Below are positions 17,682 through 28,144 of a DNA stretch of 64,000 bases, in pieces. The stretch spans positions 6,181,001 to 6,245,000 of the forward strand of contig NZ_CP118225.1 of NCBI RefSeq assembly GCF_028768465.1, in the 5' to 3' direction. This DNA is from Rhodopirellula sp. P2 (GTDB lineage Bacteria > Planctomycetota > Planctomycetia > Pirellulales > Pirellulaceae). The notes beneath the pieces are model-generated. The model did not search any database. It worked only from the letters and a program-made list of their open reading frames with translations, and was not told the origin of the DNA. The translations under genes and the position numbers were made by a program. Within the stretch, counting starts at the first letter, position 1, and each line of letters begins with the position of its first letter.

Positions 17682-19136
17682 ATGTCAAAGCCAACCTTTT
17701 TTGCGTGGGCTGCTGCAGTCGTCCTCGGCTGCACCTCGCTGGCCCCCTCCTTCGCGGTAGCGGAAACTGCCGATCAGCCAAACATCCTGTTCATTTTAGC
17801 CGACGACTTGGCTTGGTCGGACCTGGGATGCTACGGCCATCCCTGGCACGACACACCGCACCTGGATCAACTGGCGTCCGAAGGGGCCCGCTTCACAGAA
17901 GCCTACGCGTCCGCCCCGATCTGCTCCGCATCCCGCGCATCAATCTTGACCGGCAAGACGCCTGCACGTTTGCACTTTGAGTTCGTCACCAAGGACGAAC
18001 CGGGGCAACAAAAGATCGATTTCCCGACGCCTTTGTCAGCACCTCCGCTGACGTTGAACCTGCCGCTTGAAGAGCGAACGATCGCTGAATGTTTGAACGG
18101 CGAAGGTTACCAAACGGCGTTCTTCGGCAAGTGGCATGTCAGTTCGCACCATGAGCGCTACCTCGGGTGGAGTCCCACGCACGGGCCCAAGAAGCAAGGC
18201 TTCGAGGTGGCGGAGGAAGACTACGGGGCGCACCCATACAACTGGAAACGCTCGCCCGTCGAAACGATCACCGAGGTAGGCAGCTTTGCCTCCGATTCGA
18301 TGGTCGACCGAGTCGGTGCCTTCCTTCGAAAGAAACACGATCGCCCGTACTTCGCCATGGCGTCCTCGTTCTACGTCCACACACCCGTCCGCACGCCCTG
18401 CCAATGGCTGCGAAAGAAGTACGACGCTCGGGTGCCTTCGAATTCGAAGAAGCGCAAGAACCGAATCGAGTACGCTGCCTTCGTGGAGACGTTTGATCAC
18501 CATGTCGGGCAGATCCTCGATTCACTCGAGGCATCCGGCGAAGCTGATCGAACCATTGTGGTGTTCTATTCCGACAACGGCGGGCACCCGGAGTACACCG
18601 CCAATGCACCGCTGCGTGGATCGAAATGGAATTTGTACGAAGGTGGCATTCGTGTGCCCATGCTGGTGCGTTGGCCAGGCAAAATCGCGGAGCAAACCAT
18701 GATGGATCAGCCCGTCGTCGGATACGACCTGCTGCCCACGATGGTGGAATGGGCGGGTGGCAATCCACCGGAGTGCGATGGTGAAAGCGCTGCCGGCTGG
18801 ATGGTTGGCAAGTCCCAACCGACATCCAACAAGCGTTCCATGATCTGGCACTTCCCGTACTACCATCCTGAAACCGGCTTCGCCAAGGCTCCCGACTCGA
18901 TCGGCATCGATGACTTCGCGACCAGCCGAACTCGCCCCCAGTCAGCCATTCGTCGCGGCCAGTACAAATTGCTGCAATTCGCCGAGGATGATCGCGTCGA
19001 GCTTTACGATCTCACCAACGACATGGGGGAACAGCAGGACCTGTCAGCTCAACAACCGGAACTCGCGGCTGAACTTCAGCGAGAGTTGCAGCAGACACTC
19101 ACACAACAAAACGCTCGTTTGCCTACGGAGAGCTGA
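17682..19136 (+). CDS. Secreted sulfatase with a C-x-A-S-R active-site motif
   Basis: 484 residues from the ATG that begins a typical signal peptide (MSKPTFFAWAAAVVLGCTSL...); the frame is open further upstream but that part has no signal-like or conserved sequence. QPNILFILADDLAWSDLG carries the metal Asp pair. The signature is ICSASRASILTG: Cys81 is in place for formylglycine, but the usual Pro is Ala, a known permitted variant. FFGKWHV and VVFYSDNGGHPEY complete the core. It forms a divergent pair with the sulfatase on the other strand; substrates are unknown. Confidence 0.92.
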   Translation: MSKPTFFAWAAAVVLGCTSLAPSFAVAETADQPNILFILADDLAWSDLGCYGHPWHDTPHLDQLASEGARFTEAYASAPICSASRASILTGKTPARLHFEFVTKDEPGQQKIDFPTPLSAPPLTLNLPLEERTIAECLNGEGYQTAFFGKWHVSSHHERYLGWSPTHGPKKQGFEVAEEDYGAHPYNWKRSPVETITEVGSFASDSMVDRVGAFLRKKHDRPYFAMASSFYVHTPVRTPCQWLRKKYDARVPSNSKKRKNRIEYAAFVETFDHHVGQILDSLEASGEADRTIVVFYSDNGGHPEYTANAPLRGSKWNLYEGGIRVPMLVRWPGKIAEQTMMDQPVVGYDLLPTMVEWAGGNPPECDGESAAGWMVGKSQPTSNKRSMIWHFPYYHPETGFAKAPDSIGIDDFATSRTRPQSAIRRGQYKLLQFAEDDRVELYDLTNDMGEQQDLSAQQPELAAELQRELQQTLTQQNARLPTES

Positions 19137-19274
19137 TTCCTCGACGGTTGAACACCTGACTCTCGTTTCAATGTCAAACCTTGCGGCCAATGCGGGTAGT
19201 GGGTCCCGAGCAAACTGAACAGTGGGCTCGTCCCAATTCTTCCGATTCAAGGGAATGTCTTCATTGTCCCCAGG

Positions 19275-20342
19275 ATGTTCGATATGCGATTCCGTTTCAC
19301 AGCAACAAGTGTTTTTCTCGCTTTATTCTCTACTGTTGCTCATGCGGATCATCCCGGCCGAAAGAGTTTGGCGGACAAGCACGCGCCCGCCGGAATCATG
19401 GGCGATCACTTGCACGACAAGGGCGAGTGGATGGTCGAGTACAAGTACATGGTCATGTCCATGGAAGACAATCGCATCGGTGAAACCACCATCAGCGACC
19501 AAGATGCGATCGGGCCGGCGGGACCTCCCGGTGGCATTGTGGTCGATGGTATCCAAACCAACGGCGGGGCCACACCGACTCAGATGACCATGGAAATGCA
19601 CATGGCGCACATCATGTACGGCGCGTCAGATGACATCACGCTGTACACGATGTTGATGATGCCCGCGCTAACCATGGACCACATTCGCGGCGACGGAAAC
19701 CCGGCTGGTCGCGGTGGAGACTTCACGACGCACAACAGTGGCTTTGGTGACACCTCGCTCGGCGCGTTGCTCCGGCTCTACAGCACTGAATCACAAGACC
19801 TGCTGTTCAATCTGGGATGCTCGGTCCCGACCGGTGACATCTATCGTGAAACGACTGCACCGACGGGTGGCATGATGTCGCAACCAATGCCTTACCCCAT
19901 GCGGCTCGGCAGCGGCACCTTCAACGCTCGTCCAGGCGTGACATGGAAATACTTCCGCGAATGGTGGAGTGGCGGTGTTCAGTTCCAAACGGATTTGCCG
20001 ATCGGCCGCAACTATCGCGGCTACAGCGTCAGCGACGAATTCCGGTTGAATTCCTGGACCAGCGTTCTGCTGACCGACAATTGGTCGGTGTCGCTCCGCG
20101 GCGAACACCTGTGGCGGACCGACTATGACGGCTCCGATCCCGCAGCCGACAATCTGGTGATCTCCACCAACGTCGAAGAGTTCCGAGGCGGTTACTGGTA
20201 CAACCTCGGCATCGGCACCCAGGTGATGGCTCACGGCCACTACTTCAATTTCGAGTTTGTCCCCACCATCGCTCAAGACCTGGACGGAATCCAACTGGAA
20301 ACCGATTACTCGGTCATCGCCAGCTGGTCCAAGGCTTGGTGA
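19275..20342 (+). CDS. Putative outer-membrane beta-barrel transporter
   Basis: 355 residues with a signal peptide (RFTATSVFLALFSTVAHA). The mature part is rich in alternating aromatic/polar strands and ends in aromatic Trp (SWSKAW), typical of outer-membrane barrels. An unusually Met/His-rich stretch, TQMTMEMHMAHIMYG then MLMMPALTM, suggests metal contact. The organisation resembles proteins labelled 'transporter' or MetA-pathway phenol-degradation-like, often found near copper genes; none is near here. A second ATG three codons downstream could be the start. Confidence 0.65.
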   Translation: MFDMRFRFTATSVFLALFSTVAHADHPGRKSLADKHAPAGIMGDHLHDKGEWMVEYKYMVMSMEDNRIGETTISDQDAIGPAGPPGGIVVDGIQTNGGATPTQMTMEMHMAHIMYGASDDITLYTMLMMPALTMDHIRGDGNPAGRGGDFTTHNSGFGDTSLGALLRLYSTESQDLLFNLGCSVPTGDIYRETTAPTGGMMSQPMPYPMRLGSGTFNARPGVTWKYFREWWSGGVQFQTDLPIGRNYRGYSVSDEFRLNSWTSVLLTDNWSVSLRGEHLWRTDYDGSDPAADNLVISTNVEEFRGGYWYNLGIGTQVMAHGHYFNFEFVPTIAQDLDGIQLETDYSVIASWSKAW

Positions 20343-20365
20343 GCAAACGCTAGCATCACCGCTCC

Positions 20366-21015
20366 TCAGCCGGCTGGTTTCCCGCCAAGAAACAGGTAAT
20401 AGGGTGCCTTCAGGAGCGGCATGTAGGGAACGCTTCCCAGTCGCTCCTCGCAACGTTCCATTTCAAATTGCCGGTTCAACATGGCCAGATGGTCGCTGGA
20501 CAAGGACACATTGTCCGCAGCGAACCAGAGCGACCAAAATGTCCGCCGCAGCCATCCGTGTTGACGACTGCCCGCTGCTGCGTGCTTCCGCGACACGTGA
20601 AAGTCCGTCACCGCGATCCGACCACCGGGTTTGAGAATCCGCCGGGCGATCAAAATCGACTCGAACCAGTCCGGAATCATCGTCAGCGAATACGAAAACG
20701 TGACGACGTCCACGCTGTTTTCCGGCAGCTCGAATTTGGTCGCGTCAGCGTGATGCAGCATCACGTTGTTCAGCCCGCGTTCCTCGACTCGTTCGGCCGC
20801 GACCTTCAGCAGTGATGGCAACCGGCGGACGTGATCACCAGCACCGAATCATCGGCCCCCAGCGAAAGTGCTTGACGATCAATGCGAGGGTCCTCCCAGC
20901 ATGTGTTGTAGACGAGGTTCTTTTGGTGAACGACCTTGAAACACTTGTTGCCAAGCCAATTTGCGACCATACGAAGTTGTCTTTCAATCAGAGTTGGAGT
21001 TTGGTTGCGTGTCAC
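20366..21015 (-). pseudogene. Deletion remnant joining the start of btaA to the end of btaB (betaine lipid synthesis)
   Basis: From a GTG at 21015, 66 residues match the start of BtaA (S-adenosylmethionine:diacylglycerol aminocarboxypropyltransferase, DUF3419): VYNTCWEDPRIDRQAL and VLVITSAGC. The reading then breaks at about 20821. The next 150 codons, in a different frame, match the C-terminal half of a BtaB-type methyltransferase: HHADATKFELPENSVDVVTFSYSLTMIPDW and LKPGGRIAVTDFHVS. The rest of BtaA and the SAM-binding start of BtaB are missing. A deletion of roughly 1.2 kb with a frame change explains this. Neither half should be active. An assembly error is the alternative. Confidence 0.75.
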
Positions 21016-21018
21016 GCA

Positions 21019-21576
21019 TCACGCCGCGTAAACACGGGATGCCGTTCCGGCGCTCGCCGCAACGAGTTCTCGTTCGTCCAGGCTGGTTGCCTTTTTCACT
21101 GGGATTCCTTGGCGCAAGGGCCCGCGTTGAGAGGGAAGGCGAAGAAACAGGTCTTCGTCATAGCGGCGAACCAAATGCAATTGACCATCGTGACGCTCCA
21201 CCAACCCGGTGCAGTTCTCGATCCAGTCTCCGGTGTTGCAGTACCACATCGAATCGCCGGTCACGATGTCGGGCGTGTGGATGTGTCCGCAGATCACACC
21301 ATCGCAATCCTGTTCTCTAGCGTGGTTCCGAATCCTGTTTTCGAAGCCACTCACAAAGCGAATCCAACGTTTGACGCGGTCCTTTAAAACCGCACACAGA
21401 CCGTGAGGATTGCAATCTCGGTGCTGCCAAGTTTTGTGATACCAACGGTTCAAACTCAAACAAACGTCGTACAAAGCGGTCGACCCCTTGGACAACCACT
21501 GAGCGTTGAGTTCAACACAGTCAAAAAGGTCACCGTGCGTGATCAAGAACTTCCATCCTTGACCCCGGGAGTGCAA
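21019..21576 (-). pseudogene. N-terminally truncated LpxH-like metallophosphoesterase
   Basis: The frame encodes about 185 residues similar to the C-terminal part of UDP-2,3-diacylglucosamine diphosphatase-like phosphoesterases: KFLITHGDLFDCVE, VKRWIRFVSGFENRI and CDGVICGHIHTPDI (GHxH metal motif), then NTGDWIENCTGLVE. The N-terminal 100 or so residues with D-x-H, GD-x2-D and GNH-x metal motifs are absent; the bases upstream do not encode them in any frame. The best start is a TTG at 21576. It ends three bases before the btaA remnant, so the set was once an operon for membrane lipid remodelling. Confidence 0.6.
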
Positions 21577-21824
21577 TCCAATGCTGAACGACCATCGCTT
21601 TGAACTTGAATTCGAGCGAAGAGTACCAATCCAGTGTGACGTTCTCGTTAACGGCTGATGCGGGTTGCAAAAATCTTCCTGACCGCACCGTCACGTCGGC
21701 TTGCAAGGTCATCGAGCGCATGCTTGCGTCGCAACCGAGAGAACCGTCCAGGCAAAAGAAAATCGCTCGATGTGAGACACATCGAGCGATCAAGTTGTAG
21801 TTCCGCTTCCAGAGACGTGGCTCA
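21577..21824. other. Non-coding stretch upstream of the truncated LpxH-like gene
   Basis: Apart from the terminator at 21752-21790 nothing was recognised. A minus-strand open frame over 21530-21793 has no protein-like composition. The missing N-terminal half of the phosphoesterase should have been here and is not. Confidence 0.5.
21752..21790 (-). terminator. Intrinsic terminator of the porin gene
   Basis: A perfect 13-bp stem (ATCGCTCGATGTG, 21762-21774, with CACATCGAGCGAT, 21778-21790) and a 3-base loop. Read on the minus strand it is followed by TTTTCTTTT, the U-rich tail of an intrinsic terminator. It lies about 160 bp beyond the stop of the minus-strand porin gene, after the 124-bp palindromic repeat. 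Confidence 0.75.
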
Positions 21825-21948
21825 AGCAGGTACGCAGGAATGATTGGGTTTCACCTTGTGAGCCGTTTGGGCGTTAGCCCCGGTTTTGCGTGGGAACCGT
21901 GGCTAACGCCAGACGGCTCACATACCCGATGACACCTCCGTACCTGCT
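21825..21948 (-). repeat. 124-bp palindromic element, copy A
   Basis: The ends AGCAGGTACGCAGG and CCTCCGTACCTGCT are inverted repeats with one mismatch in 14. The middle forms a long hairpin (GTGAGCCG...GGCGTTAGCC against GGCTAACGCC...CGGCTCAC). It matches copy B at 51371-51494 in inverse orientation over the full 124 bp with about 13 differences. Its last base forms part of the porin stop codon TAA. Confidence 0.9.
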
Positions 21949-23585
21949 TAGAATCGCGTCTGATACTGGAAGTAGAAGAAGTCAGCGTCCAAGTTTTGCA
22001 CTCCGGCCGTCGTGCTGTAGTACTTGCCTGAATTGAAGTGCGAGTACCCGATCAAAGCACTGTTGCGAGGGTTCAATGCAACTTGGAACAGGACATCAAT
22101 CTCGTGTCCCAGTTCACGATCGCCGGCCGTGTTGCCGGGATTGGACGGGTTCATCACCACGTTGAACGGAGTGGTTTTCTCGTCCAACATGAAGTAGTGA
22201 TACCACAGAACCAGTTTGACCTTCTCGCCAAAGAACGGCGTGACGAACTGAGCATTGATGTCGTGGATGTTACGACGACCAAACAAGTCCATGAATCCCA
22301 AGTACTTGTGAGCCAGCGGGAACATGTGATCGAAACCATCGCCACCGCGAAGTTCATCGTCACCACCGGAAGCGTAGTCGTACCACATCCAGAACGTTGG
22401 TTTCCAATCGTTCGTCATCGCGACTTGACGTCCCAGGCCTCCGGTGAAGAACCCGGCGCTGTGGTCGGTTCCATCGCTGTTGGTCCCAAACTGGGTGCCG
22501 CCTTCATACTCATACAACCAGTTCGAACCAGTCTTGCCAACAATGCGACTGCCAATCGTGTGGTAGTCGAAATTGTTCGCGTCGTCGTTCAAACCGAGGT
22601 AGTAGTTTTCCCACTGTCCCAACCAGGTGTCTTTGCGTGTCATGTAGACACCAAAGAAATCCACGTCGGAATTGGTGGCATCCCAGCGATCGTCGTAAGC
22701 AGCGGTCCGCCGGACGGGATTCGTGTAGAACGCCTCCAAAGAACCATCTTGGTTGGCGTAGGTCGCACGCACACCGTCAAACGTGCGACGGGTGTTGGCC
22801 CAATCCAATGGCGAGATCAATCGCTGAGCTCCCATCAACAACTCTTGACGTCCGCCGCGGACTGACAAATTGTCCGTCAACTGCGCTTCGAGGAACAGGT
22901 TCTGAGCTTCCCCGCGGTTCTCCTCGATTGGACGACTGGCGAACGTCTCGCCGCCGGAATCAGCGTACAAGTACTCACCGTAGAACCGGACGTTCTCGGA
23001 CAAATGCCAGTTCGCGAACATCCGATAGCGAGTCAACCAAAAGTTATCGTCGTTGCCGGTGATCCCCAAGCCACGGTGATTGTTCTCACTGTGATAGCGA
23101 ACTCGTGCTTCGCCACCAACGTCCAAGGTCCCGTCCAACATTCCCTTCAGCGAATCGCCAAAGAAGGACGGTCCGTCGTAGCAGGGATCATCCAAGTAGC
23201 TGAAGTCGTTGGCGTAGAAGACGCCTTGGTAGGCACCTTTCATTTTTGCCGTCGCGGCTTCTTTCTTTTTCTTCGTGCAGCGTCCGTTTGCACAGCAGGT
23301 GCAGGGCGCTGAGTAGGAAGCGTAGGCGTCCGAGTAGGCGGACGAGTCCACCACAGGATCCGCGATCTGCGATTGCGGTTCCACAATCGAAGTATTCGCG
23401 GGCGCTTCGCTCGACGCAGTTGGGGATGGGCCGGGATCGGTCAGCGCCCCCGAGTCCTGTTGAAAGACCAGGACTTCCACCGGCTCGAGACCGGAAGAGT
23501 CCTGAGCATGAACGTGAGTTGAAATGGCCGCGGTTGCGACCGCGATCGCACTCAAAAGACGGCGCTTCCAGTGGCGTTTGGACAT
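21948..23585 (-). CDS. Outer-membrane porin, alginate-export (AlgE-like) family
   Basis: 545 residues with signal peptide (LLSAIAVATAAISTHVHA). A Cys-rich patch CTCCANGRCTKKKK (residues about 96-109) follows, then a long beta-barrel region with RVRYHSENNHRGLG, FWLTRYRMFANWHL, VRGGRQELLMGAQRLISPLDW and a C-terminal Phe (FFYFQYQTRF) typical of barrel insertion. These are the features of Alginate_exp (PF13372) proteins; planctomycetes use them widely as general porins. It is transcribed away from the nitrate operon over a shared 666-bp gap and likely provides outer-membrane passage for nitrate; the last point is inference. Confidence 0.8.
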   Translation of the reverse strand: MSKRHWKRRLLSAIAVATAAISTHVHAQDSSGLEPVEVLVFQQDSGALTDPGPSPTASSEAPANTSIVEPQSQIADPVVDSSAYSDAYASYSAPCTCCANGRCTKKKKEAATAKMKGAYQGVFYANDFSYLDDPCYDGPSFFGDSLKGMLDGTLDVGGEARVRYHSENNHRGLGITGNDDNFWLTRYRMFANWHLSENVRFYGEYLYADSGGETFASRPIEENRGEAQNLFLEAQLTDNLSVRGGRQELLMGAQRLISPLDWANTRRTFDGVRATYANQDGSLEAFYTNPVRRTAAYDDRWDATNSDVDFFGVYMTRKDTWLGQWENYYLGLNDDANNFDYHTIGSRIVGKTGSNWLYEYEGGTQFGTNSDGTDHSAGFFTGGLGRQVAMTNDWKPTFWMWYDYASGGDDELRGGDGFDHMFPLAHKYLGFMDLFGRRNIHDINAQFVTPFFGEKVKLVLWYHYFMLDEKTTPFNVVMNPSNPGNTAGDRELGHEIDVLFQVALNPRNSALIGYSHFNSGKYYSTTAGVQNLDADFFYFQYQTRF

Positions 23586-24251
23586 CGAGTTGTTTCTCCA
23601 TCATGGAGTTGATTGAAAGTTCGGATCATCCGGATCGTGCACTGGATCGTCCTCGTTTCTTCCGCCTGGAGAAAAAGGAACGGCAATGAGTTCAGAGATG
23701 ATTCGGAATCAACATCCGGGCCTGCAGAACGATCCTTTTTGGCTATCGGCGCATTCAAAGTGACGCTGCATCGCCAAACCCGAGGTGGCTCAAGATGCAC
23801 CCTCGCTGGACATGCTCAATCGGCGCAACGCTCAAACTCACCGATGTCGGAGGTCCGACCAGCGCTGCTGACGGTTCCTGGCAGACCGCATCCCCGATGC
23901 ATTCGAAGGGTTCAAGAATCGGCATCCTCTGGAACGTCTCACGACTCTTCGCCAGACCTGATCGGAGCCTCCGGTCCTGCTGCCCAATCAACAGGCAGGC
24001 CACCCATTGGGGTGCTGAATCATTGGGCACCCCCAACAACCCAAGAGATTTCCAACGCAGCCCGCAAACCCCGAAAGAGCCACAACACGCCCTTGCAAGG
24101 CACCCACCGACCTCTCAGGCACCCTTCCGACCGCAGCCTCATTTCGCACCCGTGCAGATGGCATGACGGTTGCGAACTGCAAAAGCTGCATCACCGACGC
24201 CACTTTATTGCACACGGTCATCAGCTCTCTTCTCGACGGATAGTTTTCCTC
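23586..24251. other. Divergent regulatory region between porin and nitrate operon
   Basis: 666 bp without a convincing gene. An open frame runs through most of it in phase with nrtA, but its translation is Arg/Ser/Pro-rich and lacks conserved segments, so I treat it as leader DNA. It includes a perfect 7-bp stem GGGGTGC/GCACCCC at 24009-24033 and the sigma-54-type site at 24159-24173. The length leaves room for activator sites of both divergent units. Confidence 0.55.
24159..24174 (+). promoter_or_regulatory. Candidate sigma-54 (-24/-12) promoter of the nitrate operon
   Basis: TGGCAT-GACGG-TTGC matches the TGGCAC-N5-TTGC consensus at nine of ten informative bases, with invariant GG and GC at the right spacing. 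It lies 78 bp before the nrtA start in the correct direction. Nitrogen genes are classic sigma-54/NtrC targets. No activator gene is in the window. Confidence 0.5.
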
Positions 24252-25871
<1,620 letters not shown>

Positions 25872-25954
25872 CCACGACATTCGGGCCCTCACGAGCCCAC
25901 ATCGAATCCCCTCATTGCATTCAATCTTTCACCATTTTTTGGACGTATCCTCTG

Positions 25955-27070
25955 ATGAATTGGCGTGGCAATCTTCTCCGTTTTTGCGATGTGGCCGGAC
26001 TTCCAATTCTCGAACCGTTTGTTCGCTTGGCAGCAGGCGAGGACAAACGCGAACAGTGCATTGGGATCGCCAAGTTCATCCTGCTGCCGATCGGTGCGGT
26101 GTGTGTGTTCCTGATGCTATGGGCGGGGGCTGCCTCCACGGTGGTGACCGACAGCGCCAAACTTCCCAGCCCCCAAGCGACTTGGTCGGCGGGCAAACAA
26201 CTGATTGCCATGCACTACGACCAACGTGCCGCTGACAAAGCTGCCAAGCAAGAGAAGCTGATCGAAGCCGTTCAGCTCGTGGCCGAAGCCAACGCTTACA
26301 CCGCCGCGGCGACCAACGCCTCGGGTGACACGCAAACGCTGCTCGAAGACAAATCAATGGCACTGAAGAAGCGTGCCCTCGCCGCCGCCAACTTCACCCC
26401 CTCGAGTGCTCCGACATTCATCGACCAAATCTGGACGAGTGTCAAAACGGTGTTCTTCGGTTTCTTCTTGGCAACCATTGTTGCCGTGCCGGTGGGCGTG
26501 CTCTGCGGGATGAGCCCGTGGTTCAACGCGGCGATGACGCCGTTCATTCAGATCTTCAAACCGGTCAGCCCGCTGGCTTGGTTGCCTTTGGCGTTCATCG
26601 TCATCATGTGGTACTACGCCGGCTACGCCAGCGGCGAAACGTTTTTCAACAAAGCCTTTCTGATCTCAGCGTCGACGGTTTGCCTGTGCTCGCTGTGGCC
26701 CACGTTGGTCAACACCACGCTTGGTGTCGCCAGTGTCGACAAAGATTTCATCAATGTCGCTGACGTGCTTCGTCTTTCATGGTGGCAACGTCTGACCAAG
26801 ATCATCTTGCCCGCCAGTTTGCCACTGATGTTCGCTGGCATGCGAATCAGCTTGGGGGTGGGTTGGATGGTTTTGATTGCCGCCGACATGCTCGCTCAAA
26901 ACCCTGGCCTTGGAAAGTTCGTCTGGGATGAATTCCAAAACGGCAGTGAGCTGACCTACGCACGAATCGCGTTCAGTGTGATCGTGATCGGAATGATCGG
27001 ATTGGTCTTGGATCGCATCATGATCTTCTTCCGCAACCTGGTCAGCTTCGGCAATCCTTCGCCCGTTTGA
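25955..27070 (+). CDS. nrtB: Nitrate ABC transporter permease (NrtB-like)
   Basis: 371 residues. A first membrane helix (FILLPIGAVCVFLMLWAGAAS) is followed by an Ala/Lys/Glu-rich hydrophilic insert at about 55-155 that is not usual in short NrtB proteins. The transport domain then follows: TVFFGFFLATIVAVPVGVLCG, PLAWLPLAFIVIMWY, and ADVLRLSWWQRLTKIILPASLP, the EAA-type loop that docks to the ATPases, then GMRISLGVGWMVLIAADM. This is the SsuC/NrtB fold. It lies 83 bp after nrtA and 47 bp before the first ATPase gene. Confidence 0.88.
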   Translation: MNWRGNLLRFCDVAGLPILEPFVRLAAGEDKREQCIGIAKFILLPIGAVCVFLMLWAGAASTVVTDSAKLPSPQATWSAGKQLIAMHYDQRAADKAAKQEKLIEAVQLVAEANAYTAAATNASGDTQTLLEDKSMALKKRALAAANFTPSSAPTFIDQIWTSVKTVFFGFFLATIVAVPVGVLCGMSPWFNAAMTPFIQIFKPVSPLAWLPLAFIVIMWYYAGYASGETFFNKAFLISASTVCLCSLWPTLVNTTLGVASVDKDFINVADVLRLSWWQRLTKIILPASLPLMFAGMRISLGVGWMVLIAADMLAQNPGLGKFVWDEFQNGSELTYARIAFSVIVIGMIGLVLDRIMIFFRNLVSFGNPSPV

Positions 27071-27117
27071 ATCTGGATGTCACGTTTTTTCCGCTCCTCT
27101 CATCCAGCCGTGCCAAC

Positions 27118-28065
27118 ATGAGCTTCGTTCTCGAATCGACGCCCCAGACCGACCGTCGTGTCATCTCGTCAGCTCCCCAGCCGATCATGCAAATGCGTGG
27201 CGTTTGCAAAGGGTACGGAAGTGGCGTGACACGAAACGAAGTCCTGCAGAACATCAACCTCAACATTCGCGAGGGCGAGTTTTTGGCGGTGGTGGGTTTC
27301 AGCGGCAGTGGCAAAACGACGTTCACGCAGTTGTTGGCCGGATTGATCGCTCCTGACCAAGGCACGATCACGATGGATGACGAGCCGATCAAGGGCCCAT
27401 CCCCCGACCGCGGCATGGTGTTCCAGAATTATTCGCTGCTGCCATGGCTGACCGTCCGAGGGAACATCGCCTTGTCGGTCAACGCCGTTTTCAAAGGATG
27501 GTCACGAGAACAACGACGCGAACACGTCGAAAAGTTCATCGACATGGTGGGACTCAGCCACGCAGCGCATCGCCGGCCTCACGAGTTGTCTGGCGGGATG
27601 CGTCAACGAACCAGTCTGGCAAGGACCTTGGCATTGAAACCGAAAGTTCTGCTGCTCGACGAACCGCTCTCCGCACTCGACGCACTGACACGCGGTCAAC
27701 TCGGTGACGAGATCCTGAAGATCTGGGGCGAGGAAAAACAGACGTGCGTGATGATCACCAACGATGTGGACGAAGCGATCCTGGTCGCCGACCGAATCGT
27801 GCCGTTGAACCCTGGCCCGAATGCTTCGCTGGGCCCCGTGTTCACCGTGGGCATCGATCGACCTCGCAACAAAACCGAACTCAACGAAAACGATGAGTTC
27901 AAAGGACTGCGAAACGCCGTCACGAACTACTTGGTCGCGGTACGTCAAAAGGCCCGGCGTGATGAATTGGCGGCCAACCCGACCCAAGCCTTCCACTTGC
28001 CTGACATTGAGCCCGCTGATTTGTCGCGTCCCTCGCGAGCTGTCTTCAACACCGGCCCTCGCTAG
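27118..28065 (+). CDS. Nitrate ABC transporter ATP-binding protein, first copy
   Basis: 315 residues. Walker A is GFSGSGKTT (60-68), the signature is LSGGMRQR, and Walker B is [21 protein letters not shown] marks the switch region, where Asn replaces the usual His (ITHDxxEA). The loss of that His suggests this subunit may be catalytically weak, with the second copy supplying the active site. The last 60 residues are a variable tail. The C-terminal NrtA-like domain of cyanobacterial NrtC is absent. The ATG at 27118 was chosen over an upstream frame overlapping the permease. Confidence 0.88.
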   Translation: MSFVLESTPQTDRRVISSAPQPIMQMRGVCKGYGSGVTRNEVLQNINLNIREGEFLAVVGFSGSGKTTFTQLLAGLIAPDQGTITMDDEPIKGPSPDRGMVFQNYSLLPWLTVRGNIALSVNAVFKGWSREQRREHVEKFIDMVGLSHAAHRRPHELSGGMRQRTSLARTLALKPKVLLLDEPLSALDALTRGQLGDEILKIWGEEKQTCVMITNDVDEAILVADRIVPLNPGPNASLGPVFTVGIDRPRNKTELNENDEFKGLRNAVTNYLVAVRQKARRDELAANPTQAFHLPDIEPADLSRPSRAVFNTGPR

Positions 28066-28144
28066 AGGCCCCGCGTTTCGACGGCCCGTGTTTCAGACTC
28101 CCGGATTCCCAACACTTTCCACCTTCCAACTCAGTGCACCGAAC

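Noticed and set aside
20806..21015. A genuine 69-residue small protein at the btaA remnant
   Set aside because: The sequence is the beginning of a much longer enzyme and is followed by an out-of-frame methyltransferase end, so a remnant is more likely.
23613..24251. N-terminal extension of the nitrate-binding protein by 213 residues
   Set aside because: Arg/Ser/Pro-rich sequence before a lipoprotein signal would block export; treated as leader DNA.
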